57,663 bases of DNA, taken from NCBI RefSeq assembly GCF_900188255.1, contig NZ_FZNS01000019.1:1-57663 (forward strand), in the 5' to 3' direction. Source of the stretch: Hymenobacter mucosus (lineage in GTDB: Bacteria; Bacteroidota; Bacteroidia; Cytophagales; Hymenobacteraceae). A program made the position numbers and the translations under genes. The notes under the pieces were generated by a model that searched no databases, was not told where the DNA came from, and saw only the letters and a list, made by a program, of their open reading frames with translations. Positions 34,452 through 41,708 of this stretch are shown piece by piece (positions within the stretch are counted from its first letter, which is position 1; every line of letters begins with the position of its first letter).

Positions 34452-35684
34452 ATGAAGTACGTATTGCTCCTAGCCTTGCTGGTTGGGTTGCTGCTAGATA
34501 CCACACCGGGCCACGCCCAGATTGATACAACTGGAGGGCGCTACCACCGGCCCCGGTTCCGGCAAGTGCAAATTTTGCGCAACGTAGAATTTGCCCATGC
34601 CTCCGACCTTATTGGCCGCTCGCAGCCGCTCTACATGGATGTGTACCAGCCGCTGGGCGATACTGTGCGGCGGCGCCCCCTCATCGTATTTGCCCATGAA
34701 GGAGGCTTCCTAACCGGTACCCGCGACGATGCCGTGATGACTACGCTCTGTACCCGGTTGGCGCGCCTGGGCTACGTGACAGCCAGCATCGACTATCGCC
34801 TGTACTTCTTTCCCTTCGATACCGTCGGCATTGGGCGGGCGGCCATCCGCGGAACTCAGGATATGCGCGCCGCTATCCGGTTCTTCCGCCACGATGCCGC
34901 TACGGCGCGCCGGTTTCGGGTGCATCCGCAGTACATCTTCGTGGGTGGCTCCTCGGCGGGCGGGTTTATGTCTTTGCTTACCGCCTACCTCGATAAACCA
35001 GCGGAAGTACCAGCTTATTTGCACATAGCTGACTTCGGAGGCTTAGAAGGCAACGGGGGTAATGCTGGCTACAGCAGCCGCCCGCGGGGCGTGATCAACC
35101 TGTGTGGCGCCCTAGCCAACTTGCGCTGGCTACAGCCTGGCGATGTACCCGTATGCAACGTGCACGGCACCCGCGACGGGCTGGTTCCCTATGGCCGGGG
35201 CTTTGTAGGCAGTCCGCTCCCTGCTCAGCGGGTGTACGGGGGTGGGGCGGTTAGTCAGCGGGCTACTGCTGTGGGAGTTCCCAATGTGCTTCGGCGCCTG
35301 CGTGGGGCTGGGCACGTACCCTACTCCGTAGAGCCAGCCTACCTCGATACTGCTTTTGTGGCTGCCCGCGACTTCCTACGTCCCCTGCTCGGGGTGGGGC
35401 TGCCGGGGCCGTTGCTGGCCGCGGCACTCAAGCCCCAGCCCCGTCCAGTGGCCCTATTGCGGGCGCGGGCAGTGCCAGTTCTCCCGCAGCCAGCGCCAAA
35501 GCCCGATACGCTGGTAGTGAAGCCAGTTACTGTCCTTCAAGCTACGGTTGCCCCGAAGGACACGCTCCTGCCTGCTCCAACTATACCAGTAGGACAGGAA
35601 ACTTCCGAGACAACTCCGCCCCAGCCTACTGCCCCAGCTAGCCCAACTCCGCCATCACCAGCTACCGCTCCGCCTAAGAAGTAA
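34452..35684 (+). CDS. Secreted alpha/beta-hydrolase, paralogue with altered oxyanion motif and Pro-rich tail
   Basis: From ATG 34452 (MKYVLLLALLVGLLL) the protein is 410 aa with a signal peptide. It aligns with the upstream esterase across the hydrolase domain (IDTTGGRYHRPRFRQVQ, YVTASIDYRLYFFPFDT, FVGGSSAGGFMSLLTAYLDK). Two differences stand out: the oxyanion motif reads FAHEGGF instead of FAHGGGF, and the T9SS domain is replaced by a Pro/Ala/Thr-rich tail (about 320-410). The Ser nucleophile GGSSAG and the His in AGHVPYS are kept. It probably arose by tandem duplication. Whether it is still catalytic is uncertain. The longer ORF from 34359 crosses non-coding sequence. Confidence 0.83.
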   Translation: MKYVLLLALLVGLLLDTTPGHAQIDTTGGRYHRPRFRQVQILRNVEFAHASDLIGRSQPLYMDVYQPLGDTVRRRPLIVFAHEGGFLTGTRDDAVMTTLCTRLARLGYVTASIDYRLYFFPFDTVGIGRAAIRGTQDMRAAIRFFRHDAATARRFRVHPQYIFVGGSSAGGFMSLLTAYLDKPAEVPAYLHIADFGGLEGNGGNAGYSSRPRGVINLCGALANLRWLQPGDVPVCNVHGTRDGLVPYGRGFVGSPLPAQRVYGGGAVSQRATAVGVPNVLRRLRGAGHVPYSVEPAYLDTAFVAARDFLRPLLGVGLPGPLLAAALKPQPRPVALLRARAVPVLPQPAPKPDTLVVKPVTVLQATVAPKDTLLPAPTIPVGQETSETTPPQPTAPASPTPPSPATAPPKK

Positions 35685-35717
35685 GGGCAGTGAAATCAAT
35701 TAGCCAGCAAACCAAAA

Positions 35718-35747
35718 CCCCTCCCGCCGCTGATGCAGTGGGAGGGG
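35718..35747. terminator. Terminator between convergent esterase and hom genes
   Basis: CCCCTCCC (35718-35725) pairs with GGGAGGGG (35740-35747). On the minus strand TTTTGGTTT follows, so it is best seen as the end of the metY-metX-hom operon. Confidence 0.75.
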
Positions 35748-35776
35748 CTACCTAAGTCATTGGCACGGACTAGTGC

Positions 35777-37075
35777 TTACAAAGACTCTTCTTCTATCAA
35801 TGCCGCTGCTACAGCGGTGCTGATAGGCCGGAGACGGCCCGTGCGAACCACAAACGCGCCGTACTTGCGCAGGAGGTCTCGGTGGCGCACTAGGTTTTCG
35901 AGGGCAACGTAACCAACCACGTATTCGTCTTCGTCGGCTTCTTCCGAAATCTCACTGAAATCTAGTACATCAACGAGACGGTCCTCGTCGGTGCGTAGGT
36001 AAATTTCAACTTCTAGGTCGGAGGCGTACTCGGGGGCGGGGGCGGTGGCTTTGGGGTAGTGATAAGCGTAGCCCTGACGCAGCGCCGCCAAATCAGCTAG
36101 TACGGCCGAGCCGGTAGGGTGCCCGCCAGCACCGCGGCCGCGCAAAAACTGTTCGCCGGCAAAATCGGCTTCAATAACTACCCCGTTAAACTCGTGGTCT
36201 ACAGTGTAAAGAGGCGACTCGGGGCCCACGAACTGGGGCGTCACGAGCACCGTTACCCGACCATCAGGTAGGCGCTGCAAGCCTGCTACCACCTTAATTT
36301 TTTGGCCCTGACTGGTGGCAAAGGCAATATCAACGGCGCTGATGCCTTCAATACCCAAGTTGAGTACTTGCTCAGGCTGTAGGAAAGTACCGTAGGCGTG
36401 AGCCGCTAATAGCACTGCCTTCGAGCGGGGGTCAAAAGCACCCATGTCGAGGCTGGGGTCGGTTTCAGCAAAGCCTTTGGCCTGCGCTTCAGCTAAGGCG
36501 GGGGCATACTCGGAGTCTTGCTCGCCCATGCGCGTCAGCACGTAGTTGGAAGAGCCATTGAGGATGCCCGTGAGGCGGCGCAGGGGCTCAGCCCCAAAGT
36601 AGGCATCCAGGGTACGAATCACGGGGATGCTGCCACACACGGCCGCTTCGTATAATAAAGTGCCTCGACCTTCACGCTGTAGCTGCACGAGCTTCGGCAA
36701 GTGGCGCGACAGCATGGCCTTGTTAGCGGTAACTACCCGGCGGCCCCGGCGCAAGGCTTCGGCCACAACTCGGAACGCTTCCTCAGCGTCGTCAATTACC
36801 TCCACCAATACGTCCAGCGAGTCGTCGGCTAGCAGAGCATCAACGTCGAACTCAAACCGCTCGGCTGGCAGAATGCGCTCCTTGGTAGGGTTCTTTACCA
36901 CAATGCGGCTAATGGCAAAGCTAGCGTTGGGTTGCTGCTGCAGGATATCGTAGAGGCCCTGGCCTACGCAGCCGAAGCCGATCAGTCCTACTTGCCACAC
37001 TTGCGCGGCGGGAGTAGAAGATACCGAAGCAGCCGCTTGAGGCAGCGCAGACTTAGTGAACGTAGGTTTGGACAT
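35777..37075 (-). CDS. hom: Homoserine dehydrogenase
   Basis: The 432-aa protein starts at ATG 37075 (MSKPTFTKSAL). It has the NAD(P)-binding GLIGFGCVGQGLYD, the catalytic-domain motifs VTANKAMLSRHLP, AAVCGSIPVIRTLD, ILNGSSNYVLTRM and FAETDPSLDMGAFD, and a C-terminal ACT-like regulatory segment (about 345-430). It reduces aspartate semialdehyde to homoserine, the branch point to Met and Thr. Its start overlaps the metX 3' end by 23 bp, so translation is probably coupled. It is the last gene of the metY-metX-hom operon and so under the SAM riboswitch. Feedback by threonine is possible through the ACT region but not shown. Confidence 0.94.
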   Translation of the reverse strand: MSKPTFTKSALPQAAASVSSTPAAQVWQVGLIGFGCVGQGLYDILQQQPNASFAISRIVVKNPTKERILPAERFEFDVDALLADDSLDVLVEVIDDAEEAFRVVAEALRRGRRVVTANKAMLSRHLPKLVQLQREGRGTLLYEAAVCGSIPVIRTLDAYFGAEPLRRLTGILNGSSNYVLTRMGEQDSEYAPALAEAQAKGFAETDPSLDMGAFDPRSKAVLLAAHAYGTFLQPEQVLNLGIEGISAVDIAFATSQGQKIKVVAGLQRLPDGRVTVLVTPQFVGPESPLYTVDHEFNGVVIEADFAGEQFLRGRGAGGHPTGSAVLADLAALRQGYAYHYPKATAPAPEYASDLEVEIYLRTDEDRLVDVLDFSEISEEADEDEYVVGYVALENLVRHRDLLRKYGAFVVRTGRLRPISTAVAAALIEEESL

Positions 37076-38090
37076 AAAACCGTTCGAGAAAGTGCGTGAT
37101 TTGGGCGGTTTCAATCAAGAAACCGTCGTGGCCGTAGGCTGAATCCATTTCGGCGTACGTGGCTCCCCGAATGTGGCGAGCTAGTACCTGCTGCTCTGCG
37201 GGCGGAAACAGCACATCCGATGAAATACCAATAATTAATGTGCGTGCCTGAATGCGGCCTAAGGCAGTTGCCACCCCACCGCGGCCACGACCAACGTGGT
37301 GCGAGTCCATACTGCGAGACAAGGACACATAGCTGTAGGCATTGAAGCGCGCTACAAGCTTGTCGCCCTGGTAGCGCTGGTAGGAGCTAGCCAGAAAATC
37401 CTGCAGTACTTCGTCGTTGGGCTCGGTTTGCGTGCGTCCGTACGCATCGTAGCTGCGGTAGCTGAGCAAGGCCATGGCCCGGGCAGCGCGCAAACCGGCA
37501 GCGCCACCGTCAGGAGTGGCTTGCTCGTACGTTGGGTCGGCGAAGATGGCGAGGCGCTGTGCTTCGTTGAACGCAATGCCCCAGGCCGAATGCCGGGCGT
37601 TGGTGGCTAGTAGTACCAGGTTCTCGAAGAGAGAAGGCCGCTGAATGGCCCATTCCACTGCCTGCTGGCCTCCCAAAGAGCCGCCAATAAGCGTATGAAC
37701 ACGGGGTAATGCCAAGTGCTCCCGCAGTGCTTCGTGTGCCGTTACTAAGTCCCGGATGGTAAGCAACGGAAACTCGTGGTAGGCGGCAGTGCCCGTTTCG
37801 GGATTTGAAGTGAGCGGACCAGTGCTGCCGTAGCAGGAGCCTAGTACGTTGGCGCACACCACAAACCAATCAGCGGGGTCGAAGTGAGTGCCAACACCAA
37901 ATAGGCCGGGCCACCAGCTTTCTACTTCCGCGTTGGCGGTTAGGGCGTGGCACACCCAAACTACATTGTCGCGGCTGGCATTGAGGCGGCCAAATGTATG
38001 GTAGGCCACTTCCACGTGCGACAAAACGGCGCCACTTTCCAGCCGGAGCGGCCGGGGTAGTCGGAATACCTGTTGTTCGGAATCAGCCAT
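37053..38090 (-). CDS. metX: Homoserine O-acetyltransferase
   Basis: From ATG 38090 (MADSEQQVFRLPRPL) the protein is 345 aa, the usual MetX size. It is an alpha/beta hydrolase with WVCHALTANAEVESWW, GSCYGSTGP, nucleophile elbow LIGGSLGGQQAVEWA, DVLFPPAEQ (Asp) and YGHDGFLIE (His). It acetylates homoserine using acetyl-CoA, giving the substrate of MetY. The in-frame extension to 38201 is rejected as it contains no conserved sequence. A hairpin (38129-38159) lies in the 204-bp gap after metY. It overlaps hom by 23 bp. Confidence 0.94.
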   Translation of the reverse strand: MADSEQQVFRLPRPLRLESGAVLSHVEVAYHTFGRLNASRDNVVWVCHALTANAEVESWWPGLFGVGTHFDPADWFVVCANVLGSCYGSTGPLTSNPETGTAAYHEFPLLTIRDLVTAHEALREHLALPRVHTLIGGSLGGQQAVEWAIQRPSLFENLVLLATNARHSAWGIAFNEAQRLAIFADPTYEQATPDGGAAGLRAARAMALLSYRSYDAYGRTQTEPNDEVLQDFLASSYQRYQGDKLVARFNAYSYVSLSRSMDSHHVGRGRGGVATALGRIQARTLIIGISSDVLFPPAEQQVLARHIRGATYAEMDSAYGHDGFLIETAQITHFLERFYVQTYVH

Positions 38091-38128
38091 GGTAAGCAGT
38101 GCAATAGTCGGGTAGAATCCCAGTCCGC

Positions 38129-38159
38129 GGGCTGAGCTAGTTCTATACCAGCTCAGCCC
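38129..38159 (-). promoter_or_regulatory. Stem-loop in the metY-metX intergenic region
   Basis: GGGCTGAGCT (38129-38138) pairs with AGCTCAGCCC (38150-38159), 11-nt loop, about 38 nt upstream of the metX ATG. No T-run follows, so it may be a processing or stabilising element, or affect metX translation. Confidence 0.5.
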
Positions 38160-38294
38160 CGGCTGGGTGCGGGCAGTATCGTCAGCGGCTCCCTCTCTCA
38201 CAAAAAAGCTGCTGGACTGCCCGCAAACCGCTAGCTGGAGTCTGATGCGCGGCCGCTCTCCTGAGCGACCGGCCTCTCAACCCCTCTCTTGGTC

Positions 38295-39680
38295 TCAGAC
38301 CTCCAGCGTGGCGGCGTGTTCGAGTTCTGGCTCGGGCAGCAGAGTACCCGTTGTTTCCGTTTGGGCCGGAGTAGCGTTGCGCACCGCTTCAAATGCCTGG
38401 GCCAGATCGGCACGGATATCCTCGAAGTGCTCAATGCCAACCGATAGGCGTAGTAGAGTAGGTGTTACCCCGGCAGCGCGCTGTTCCTCTTCGGAGAGCT
38501 GCTGGTGGGTAGTAGCCGAGGGCTGAATGATCAGCGTCTTGGAGTCGCCCACGTTAGCTAAATGGCTTACCAGCTTCAGGTTGTCGATGAATTGGGTAGC
38601 CGTTTCCTTGTTGCCTTTGATGGCGAAGGTGAGCACGCCGCCTGCACCCCGGGTTAGGTACTTCTGGGCTAGTGGGTAGTAGGCGCTGCTTTGCAGGCCG
38701 GGGTAGTTTACGGCTTCCACCTGGGGGTGCTGCTCGAGCCAGGTAGCTACGCGTAAGGTATTTTCTACGGTGCGCTCCACCCGTAGGCTTAGCGTCTCCA
38801 GGCCTTGCAGCAACAAGAAGGCATTAAATGGGCTCTGCGAAGGACCAAAGTCACGCAGCCCTTCTACCCGGGCCCGAATGATGAAGGCAATGTTGCCGAA
38901 GGGGCCATTCTTACCGAATACATCATTGAACACCAAACCGTGGTATCCTTCAGAAGGCTCCGTAAACTGTGGGAACTTGCCGTTGCCAAAGTCGTACTTG
39001 CCACCGTCTACGATTACCCCACCTACGCTAGTACCATGGCCGCCAATCCACTTAGTAGCCGATTCTACTACAATGTGCGCGCCGTGCTCCAGTGGGCGGA
39101 ACAGGTAGCCGCCCGCCCCAAAAGTATTGTCTACTACCAGGGGTAGGTCGTATTTATTGGCAATGGCCGCAATGCGCTCGAAGTCGGGCACGCTGAAGCT
39201 AGGGTTGCCAATGGTTTCGAGGTAGATAGCCTTGGTTTTGTCATCAATCAGGGCTTCGAACTTCTCGGGCTGGTCGCCGTCGGCGAAGCGTACCTCAATA
39301 CCCAAGCGTTTAAAAGCTACCTTGAACTGGTTGTAAGTGCCGCCATACAAGTGAGTAGTGCTCACAAAGTTGTCGCCCGCCTGTAGGATGTTGTTCAGTG
39401 CGATGAACTGAGCTGCCTGCCCCGAGGATACTGCTAGTGCTGCAACTCCACCTTCCAGCGCGGCAATGCGCTGCTCGAACACATCGGTGGTGGGGTTCAT
39501 CAAGCGAGTATAGATGTTGCCAAATTCCTTCAGCGCAAACAGATTAGCTCCGTGCTCCGCATTTTTGAAGACGTAGCTAGTAGTCTGGTGAATGGGTACC
39601 GCCCGGGAGCCAGTTACGGGATCAGGCTGCTGGCCGGCGTGGAGTTGGAGCGTCTCGAAGTGGAAGTTTTGGGTCGACAT
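38295..39680 (-). CDS. metY: O-acetylhomoserine sulfhydrylase (aminocarboxypropyltransferase)
   Basis: The 461-aa PLP enzyme of the Cys/Met metabolism family has FETLQLHAGQ at the N-terminus, the active-site region AVSSGQAAQFIAL, VDNTFGAGG and the PLP lysine in VESATKWIGGHGTSVGG. It condenses O-acetylhomoserine with sulfide to homocysteine. It is the first gene of the metY-metX-hom operon. Its mRNA leader is unusually long (about 535 nt from the predicted start site), holding a SAM-I riboswitch (40062-40170) and a small Cys-rich ORF (39892-40050). Start ATG 39680 is well supported by homology. Confidence 0.95.
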   Translation of the reverse strand: MSTQNFHFETLQLHAGQQPDPVTGSRAVPIHQTTSYVFKNAEHGANLFALKEFGNIYTRLMNPTTDVFEQRIAALEGGVAALAVSSGQAAQFIALNNILQAGDNFVSTTHLYGGTYNQFKVAFKRLGIEVRFADGDQPEKFEALIDDKTKAIYLETIGNPSFSVPDFERIAAIANKYDLPLVVDNTFGAGGYLFRPLEHGAHIVVESATKWIGGHGTSVGGVIVDGGKYDFGNGKFPQFTEPSEGYHGLVFNDVFGKNGPFGNIAFIIRARVEGLRDFGPSQSPFNAFLLLQGLETLSLRVERTVENTLRVATWLEQHPQVEAVNYPGLQSSAYYPLAQKYLTRGAGGVLTFAIKGNKETATQFIDNLKLVSHLANVGDSKTLIIQPSATTHQQLSEEEQRAAGVTPTLLRLSVGIEHFEDIRADLAQAFEAVRNATPAQTETTGTLLPEPELEHAATLEV

Positions 39681-39891
39681 GGCAATGCTGAGTTTAGAGA
39701 GTAGCGGGAAGAAGAAGATTCAGATTTGTAGGGGAAGGGAGCCGCGTAGAAGAGCAGCAGGGCGCAGTAGAGCCAGCAGAACTAAGTGGAAGCTAGTAGG
39801 TTGACTTGCGCAAAGGCTGTGGCGTGCCGCACAAGGGCACCACCAGCAAAGCCAGGGAAAGAGGAGGAGCTAGGTCGCGAATACTAGGCGA

Positions 39892-40050
39892 CTAGTAGCA
39901 GGCGCTGCAACAGCAGCGCATTCGCATTCGGGCAGTAGCTGAGGCCGCAGTGGCGGTGAAAGCAACGCAAGAATCCATCAGCAAGCCGGAGCGCAGCGTG
40001 GCGGCCGGGGCAGATGGGTGAATAAGGGCGAAAGCGAATAGATTTTCCAT
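39892..40050 (-). CDS. Putative Cys-rich leader peptide upstream of metY
   Basis: A 52-codon ORF begins with ATG 40050, 12 nt after the predicted end of the SAM riboswitch, and ends with TAG at 39894-39892. Its last 11 codons read MRMRCCCSACY; this could also be initiated at ATG 39927 as an 11-residue peptide. Four of the last seven codons are Cys, preceded by two Met codons, matching the end products of the operon. A 7-bp hairpin (39902-39919) lies exactly over the Cys codons, so ribosome stalling there would change RNA folding. This layout resembles cysteine attenuators described in Actinobacteria. No protein homologue is known to me; translation is inferred. Confidence 0.5.
   Translation of the reverse strand: MENLFAFALIHPSAPAATLRSGLLMDSCVAFTATAASATARMRMRCCCSACY
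39902..39919 (-). promoter_or_regulatory. Hairpin over the cysteine codons of the leader ORF
   Basis: GCGCTGC (39902-39908) pairs with GCAGCGC (39913-39919) with a 4-nt loop. It covers the Arg-Cys-Cys-Cys-Ser codons. A ribosome translating or stalled here would open it, which makes it a candidate switch element. Confidence 0.5.
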
Positions 40051-40061
40051 GGTACTCTGAG

Positions 40062-40170
40062 TTATATGCCCCTTCGGCGGAAGCCGGGTCGGGCAGGAAT
40101 TGGCACCTTTCGCGCGGTCGATGGTTGCCAGTGGGTCACGGAGCCTGTTCTCTCGCCACTTCTGTATAAA
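40062..40170 (-). ncRNA. SAM-I (S-box) riboswitch
   Basis: The minus strand reads ACAGAAGTGGCGAGAGAAC, AGGCTCCGTGACC, then CTGGCAACC and GAAAGGTGCCAATTCCTGC in order. These are the conserved S-box core elements: the P2 kink-turn side, GGCAACC, and GGUGCYAAUUCC between P3 and P4. Closing P1 helices TTATA (40169-40165) and TATAA (40066-40062) are short but present, and a P4-like CCCGGC/GCCG hairpin is visible. It senses S-adenosylmethionine and lies in the leader of metY-metX-hom. No classical terminator hairpin with T-run follows, so control may be translational on the small ORF or act on Rho. Confidence 0.92.
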
Positions 40171-40220
40171 TCCTATGAAAACTTCTCTGCCGCTAGCAGA
40201 GGAGTACCGTGTTGGTATTG

Positions 40221-40252
40221 CAAATGTATGGCAGTGGTTTTGACATATGCAA
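40221..40252 (-). promoter_or_regulatory. Promoter of the metY-metX-hom operon
   Basis: Minus-strand TTG (40252-40250) and TACATTTG (40228-40221) are 21 nt apart, matching the Bacteroidota -33/-7 pattern. Transcription would start near 40215, about 45 nt before the riboswitch. Confidence 0.8.
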
Positions 40253-40520
40253 CACTTAGGTGAAAAAAATATTTTCTACTCGTGGCTGCCTCACTATACC
40301 ACGATTAGGCTATATATGTGCTTGTGCCAGCGTGTTACGTGCCTGTTTGGGCGGCTGTGGAACAGTGCTCCACTAGTTGATAAAGAAAATATTTGTTGAC
40401 TTGGCCAGCAGATTATAGCACGGACAACGATTTTTCTACCACCCGGCTAGGCGCCAGAGTACAAAAAAAGCCATCCTGTGCAGGATGGCTTTTTAGGATA
40501 TTACTAAGAGAAGGGCTTGC
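40253..40520. other. AT-rich intergenic stretch upstream of the met leader
   Basis: This about 270-bp stretch is noticeably AT-richer than its surroundings, with no supported ORF. It holds the terminator of the LysM gene (40465-40494). Together with the leader of metY, the gene-free span 39681-40520 is 840 bp. Confidence 0.5.
40465..40494 (-). terminator. Terminator of the LysM protein gene
   Basis: AAAAAGCCATCCTG (40465-40478) pairs with CAGGATGGCTTTTT (40481-40494). On the minus strand it is followed by TT after the stem T-run. It lies 26 bp past the stop of the LysM gene. Confidence 0.85.
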
Positions 40521-40829
40521 TTACAGCTTCGGCAGCGTAAGTACTTGGCCCACCTCGATGCGGTCAGGATTAGAACCGATAGTTGCTTTGTTGGCATCAT
40601 AAATCTGGTGCCATTTGGCGGCGTCGCCGTAGTGATTTTTGGCAATCTTAGAAAGCGAGTCGCCACTTACTACGGTATACGTATCGCCAGCGGCTGCGGT
40701 GGGGGCAGCAGGCTTGGCCGCGTTACCAGCGTTGCCGAAGAAATCGGTGGCCCCACCAGCGGCGGGTTTTGCAGCTGGTTGAACAGGTTTTTTATCGCCG
40801 TCGTTGGAAAGAAAATCAAACAGTCCCAT
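40521..40829 (-). CDS. LysM domain protein
   Basis: This 102-aa protein has a short N-terminus MGLFDFLSNDGDKK, an Ala/Pro-rich linker and one C-terminal LysM domain (about 50-102; YTVVSGDSLSKIAKNHYGDA ... VGQVLTLP). It resembles E. coli YgaU/Kbp, a cytoplasmic or periplasmic potassium-binding LysM/BON protein, but lacks the BON domain. No signal peptide is visible. It probably binds peptidoglycan or chitin-like glycan if exported. It is monocistronic with its own terminator. Confidence 0.88.
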   Translation of the reverse strand: MGLFDFLSNDGDKKPVQPAAKPAAGGATDFFGNAGNAAKPAAPTAAAGDTYTVVSGDSLSKIAKNHYGDAAKWHQIYDANKATIGSNPDRIEVGQVLTLPKL

Positions 40830-41044
40830 AGTAGTAGGTAATTAAAAGTGAGGGGGAAAGCACCGAGTATCAGGTGGATGATTGGCGCTGTAGGCCTTCT
40901 TACGCCGGGCTTGCAATTAGGTTGTACGTAGTATAAACTCAACAGTACATACCAGAACATCTTGCAACAACCCGCCGTAAGAAGCGCAAGTTGGGCCCTA
41001 GCCCAGCGGTTACATCTGTATTCTCCAACCAACTCCCTACTCCC

Positions 41045-41461
41045 ATGAAAACCCAATTCACTCCCCTCCGCTACCTTGCTAGCCTGCTCGTCCTCATGGC
41101 ATTGTTCATGACTTCTTGCGGTAGCAAAGAAGGTAAAGTAGAAGGCGTAAACATGCTGTATGGCACCGAAAGCAAAACCTGGAAAACCGATAAAGAGCTC
41201 AGCTCCACCGGTGATAAGGTAAAGCAAACTGATGCGCAGGAAGACGACCGTATTCAGTTCTTTGCCAATGGCCAGTATAATATGACCTCGGTTGCAGGTG
41301 CGGTAAACGGCAAATACACGTTCGACCAAGCAGGTAAGAAAATCACTATGACCCCCGACGGTGCCGCTGAAAGCAACACCTTTGATGTCGTAACTCTGAC
41401 GGACGACAAGCTGACGCTCAAAGCTCCTACCGGTGCTGAACTACGGCTCGAGAAAGAGTAA
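41045..41461 (+). CDS. Lipocalin-like lipoprotein
   Basis: From ATG 41045 (MKTQFTPLRYLASLL) the protein is 138 aa with a lipobox LFMTSCG (Cys near residue 19). The mature part is beta-rich (SKTWKTDKELSSTG, DRIQFFANGQYNMTSVAG, KYTFDQAGKKITMTPDG, LTDDKLTLKAPTG), the layout of lipocalin-like domains (DUF4923/lipocalin_4 type) found in Bacteroidota lipoproteins. Ligand unknown. The in-frame extension to 40991 is rejected because it moves the signal peptide inward. A strong terminator lies at 41503-41531. Confidence 0.8.
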   Translation: MKTQFTPLRYLASLLVLMALFMTSCGSKEGKVEGVNMLYGTESKTWKTDKELSSTGDKVKQTDAQEDDRIQFFANGQYNMTSVAGAVNGKYTFDQAGKKITMTPDGAAESNTFDVVTLTDDKLTLKAPTGAELRLEKE

Positions 41462-41502
41462 TTAGAGTGCTATTTTGGTGCCATAGCGGCCCTTGTAATG
41501 AG

Positions 41503-41531
41503 AAGGCCTTCTGCTACCAGCAGAAGGCCTT
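41503..41531 (+). terminator. Terminator of the lipoprotein gene
   Basis: AAGGCCTTCTGCT (41503-41515) pairs with AGCAGAAGGCCTT (41519-41531) with a 3-nt loop; TTGTTTTG follows. Confidence 0.88.
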
Positions 41532-41708
41532 TTGTTTTGCTTGTAGTACACCCGTAAAATTCTGCTTTAGCAACGAAAGCATTCTATTCAACTAGTAGAA
41601 GCGCGTGTTAGCAAGGCTTATTGGGAGAGGTATAAGGGAAGTAGCTATCAGGTTGTTATATTGCTGAACCGACTTATTGCTATTCATCTACATTATTGCC
41701 TGTTACTC

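Noticed and set aside
40066..40263. 65-codon plus-strand ORF upstream of metY
   Set aside because: It is exactly antisense to the SAM riboswitch and promoter; its sequence is explained by the conserved RNA.
40253..40460. AT-rich stretch as a possible genomic island edge or origin
   Set aside because: No repeats, DnaA-box clusters, integrase or tRNA were seen; low GC alone is explained by promoter and terminator sequence.
40670..41329. 219-codon minus-strand ORF
   Set aside because: Covers the opposite strand of a clear lipoprotein gene and the start of the LysM gene; composition is not protein-like.
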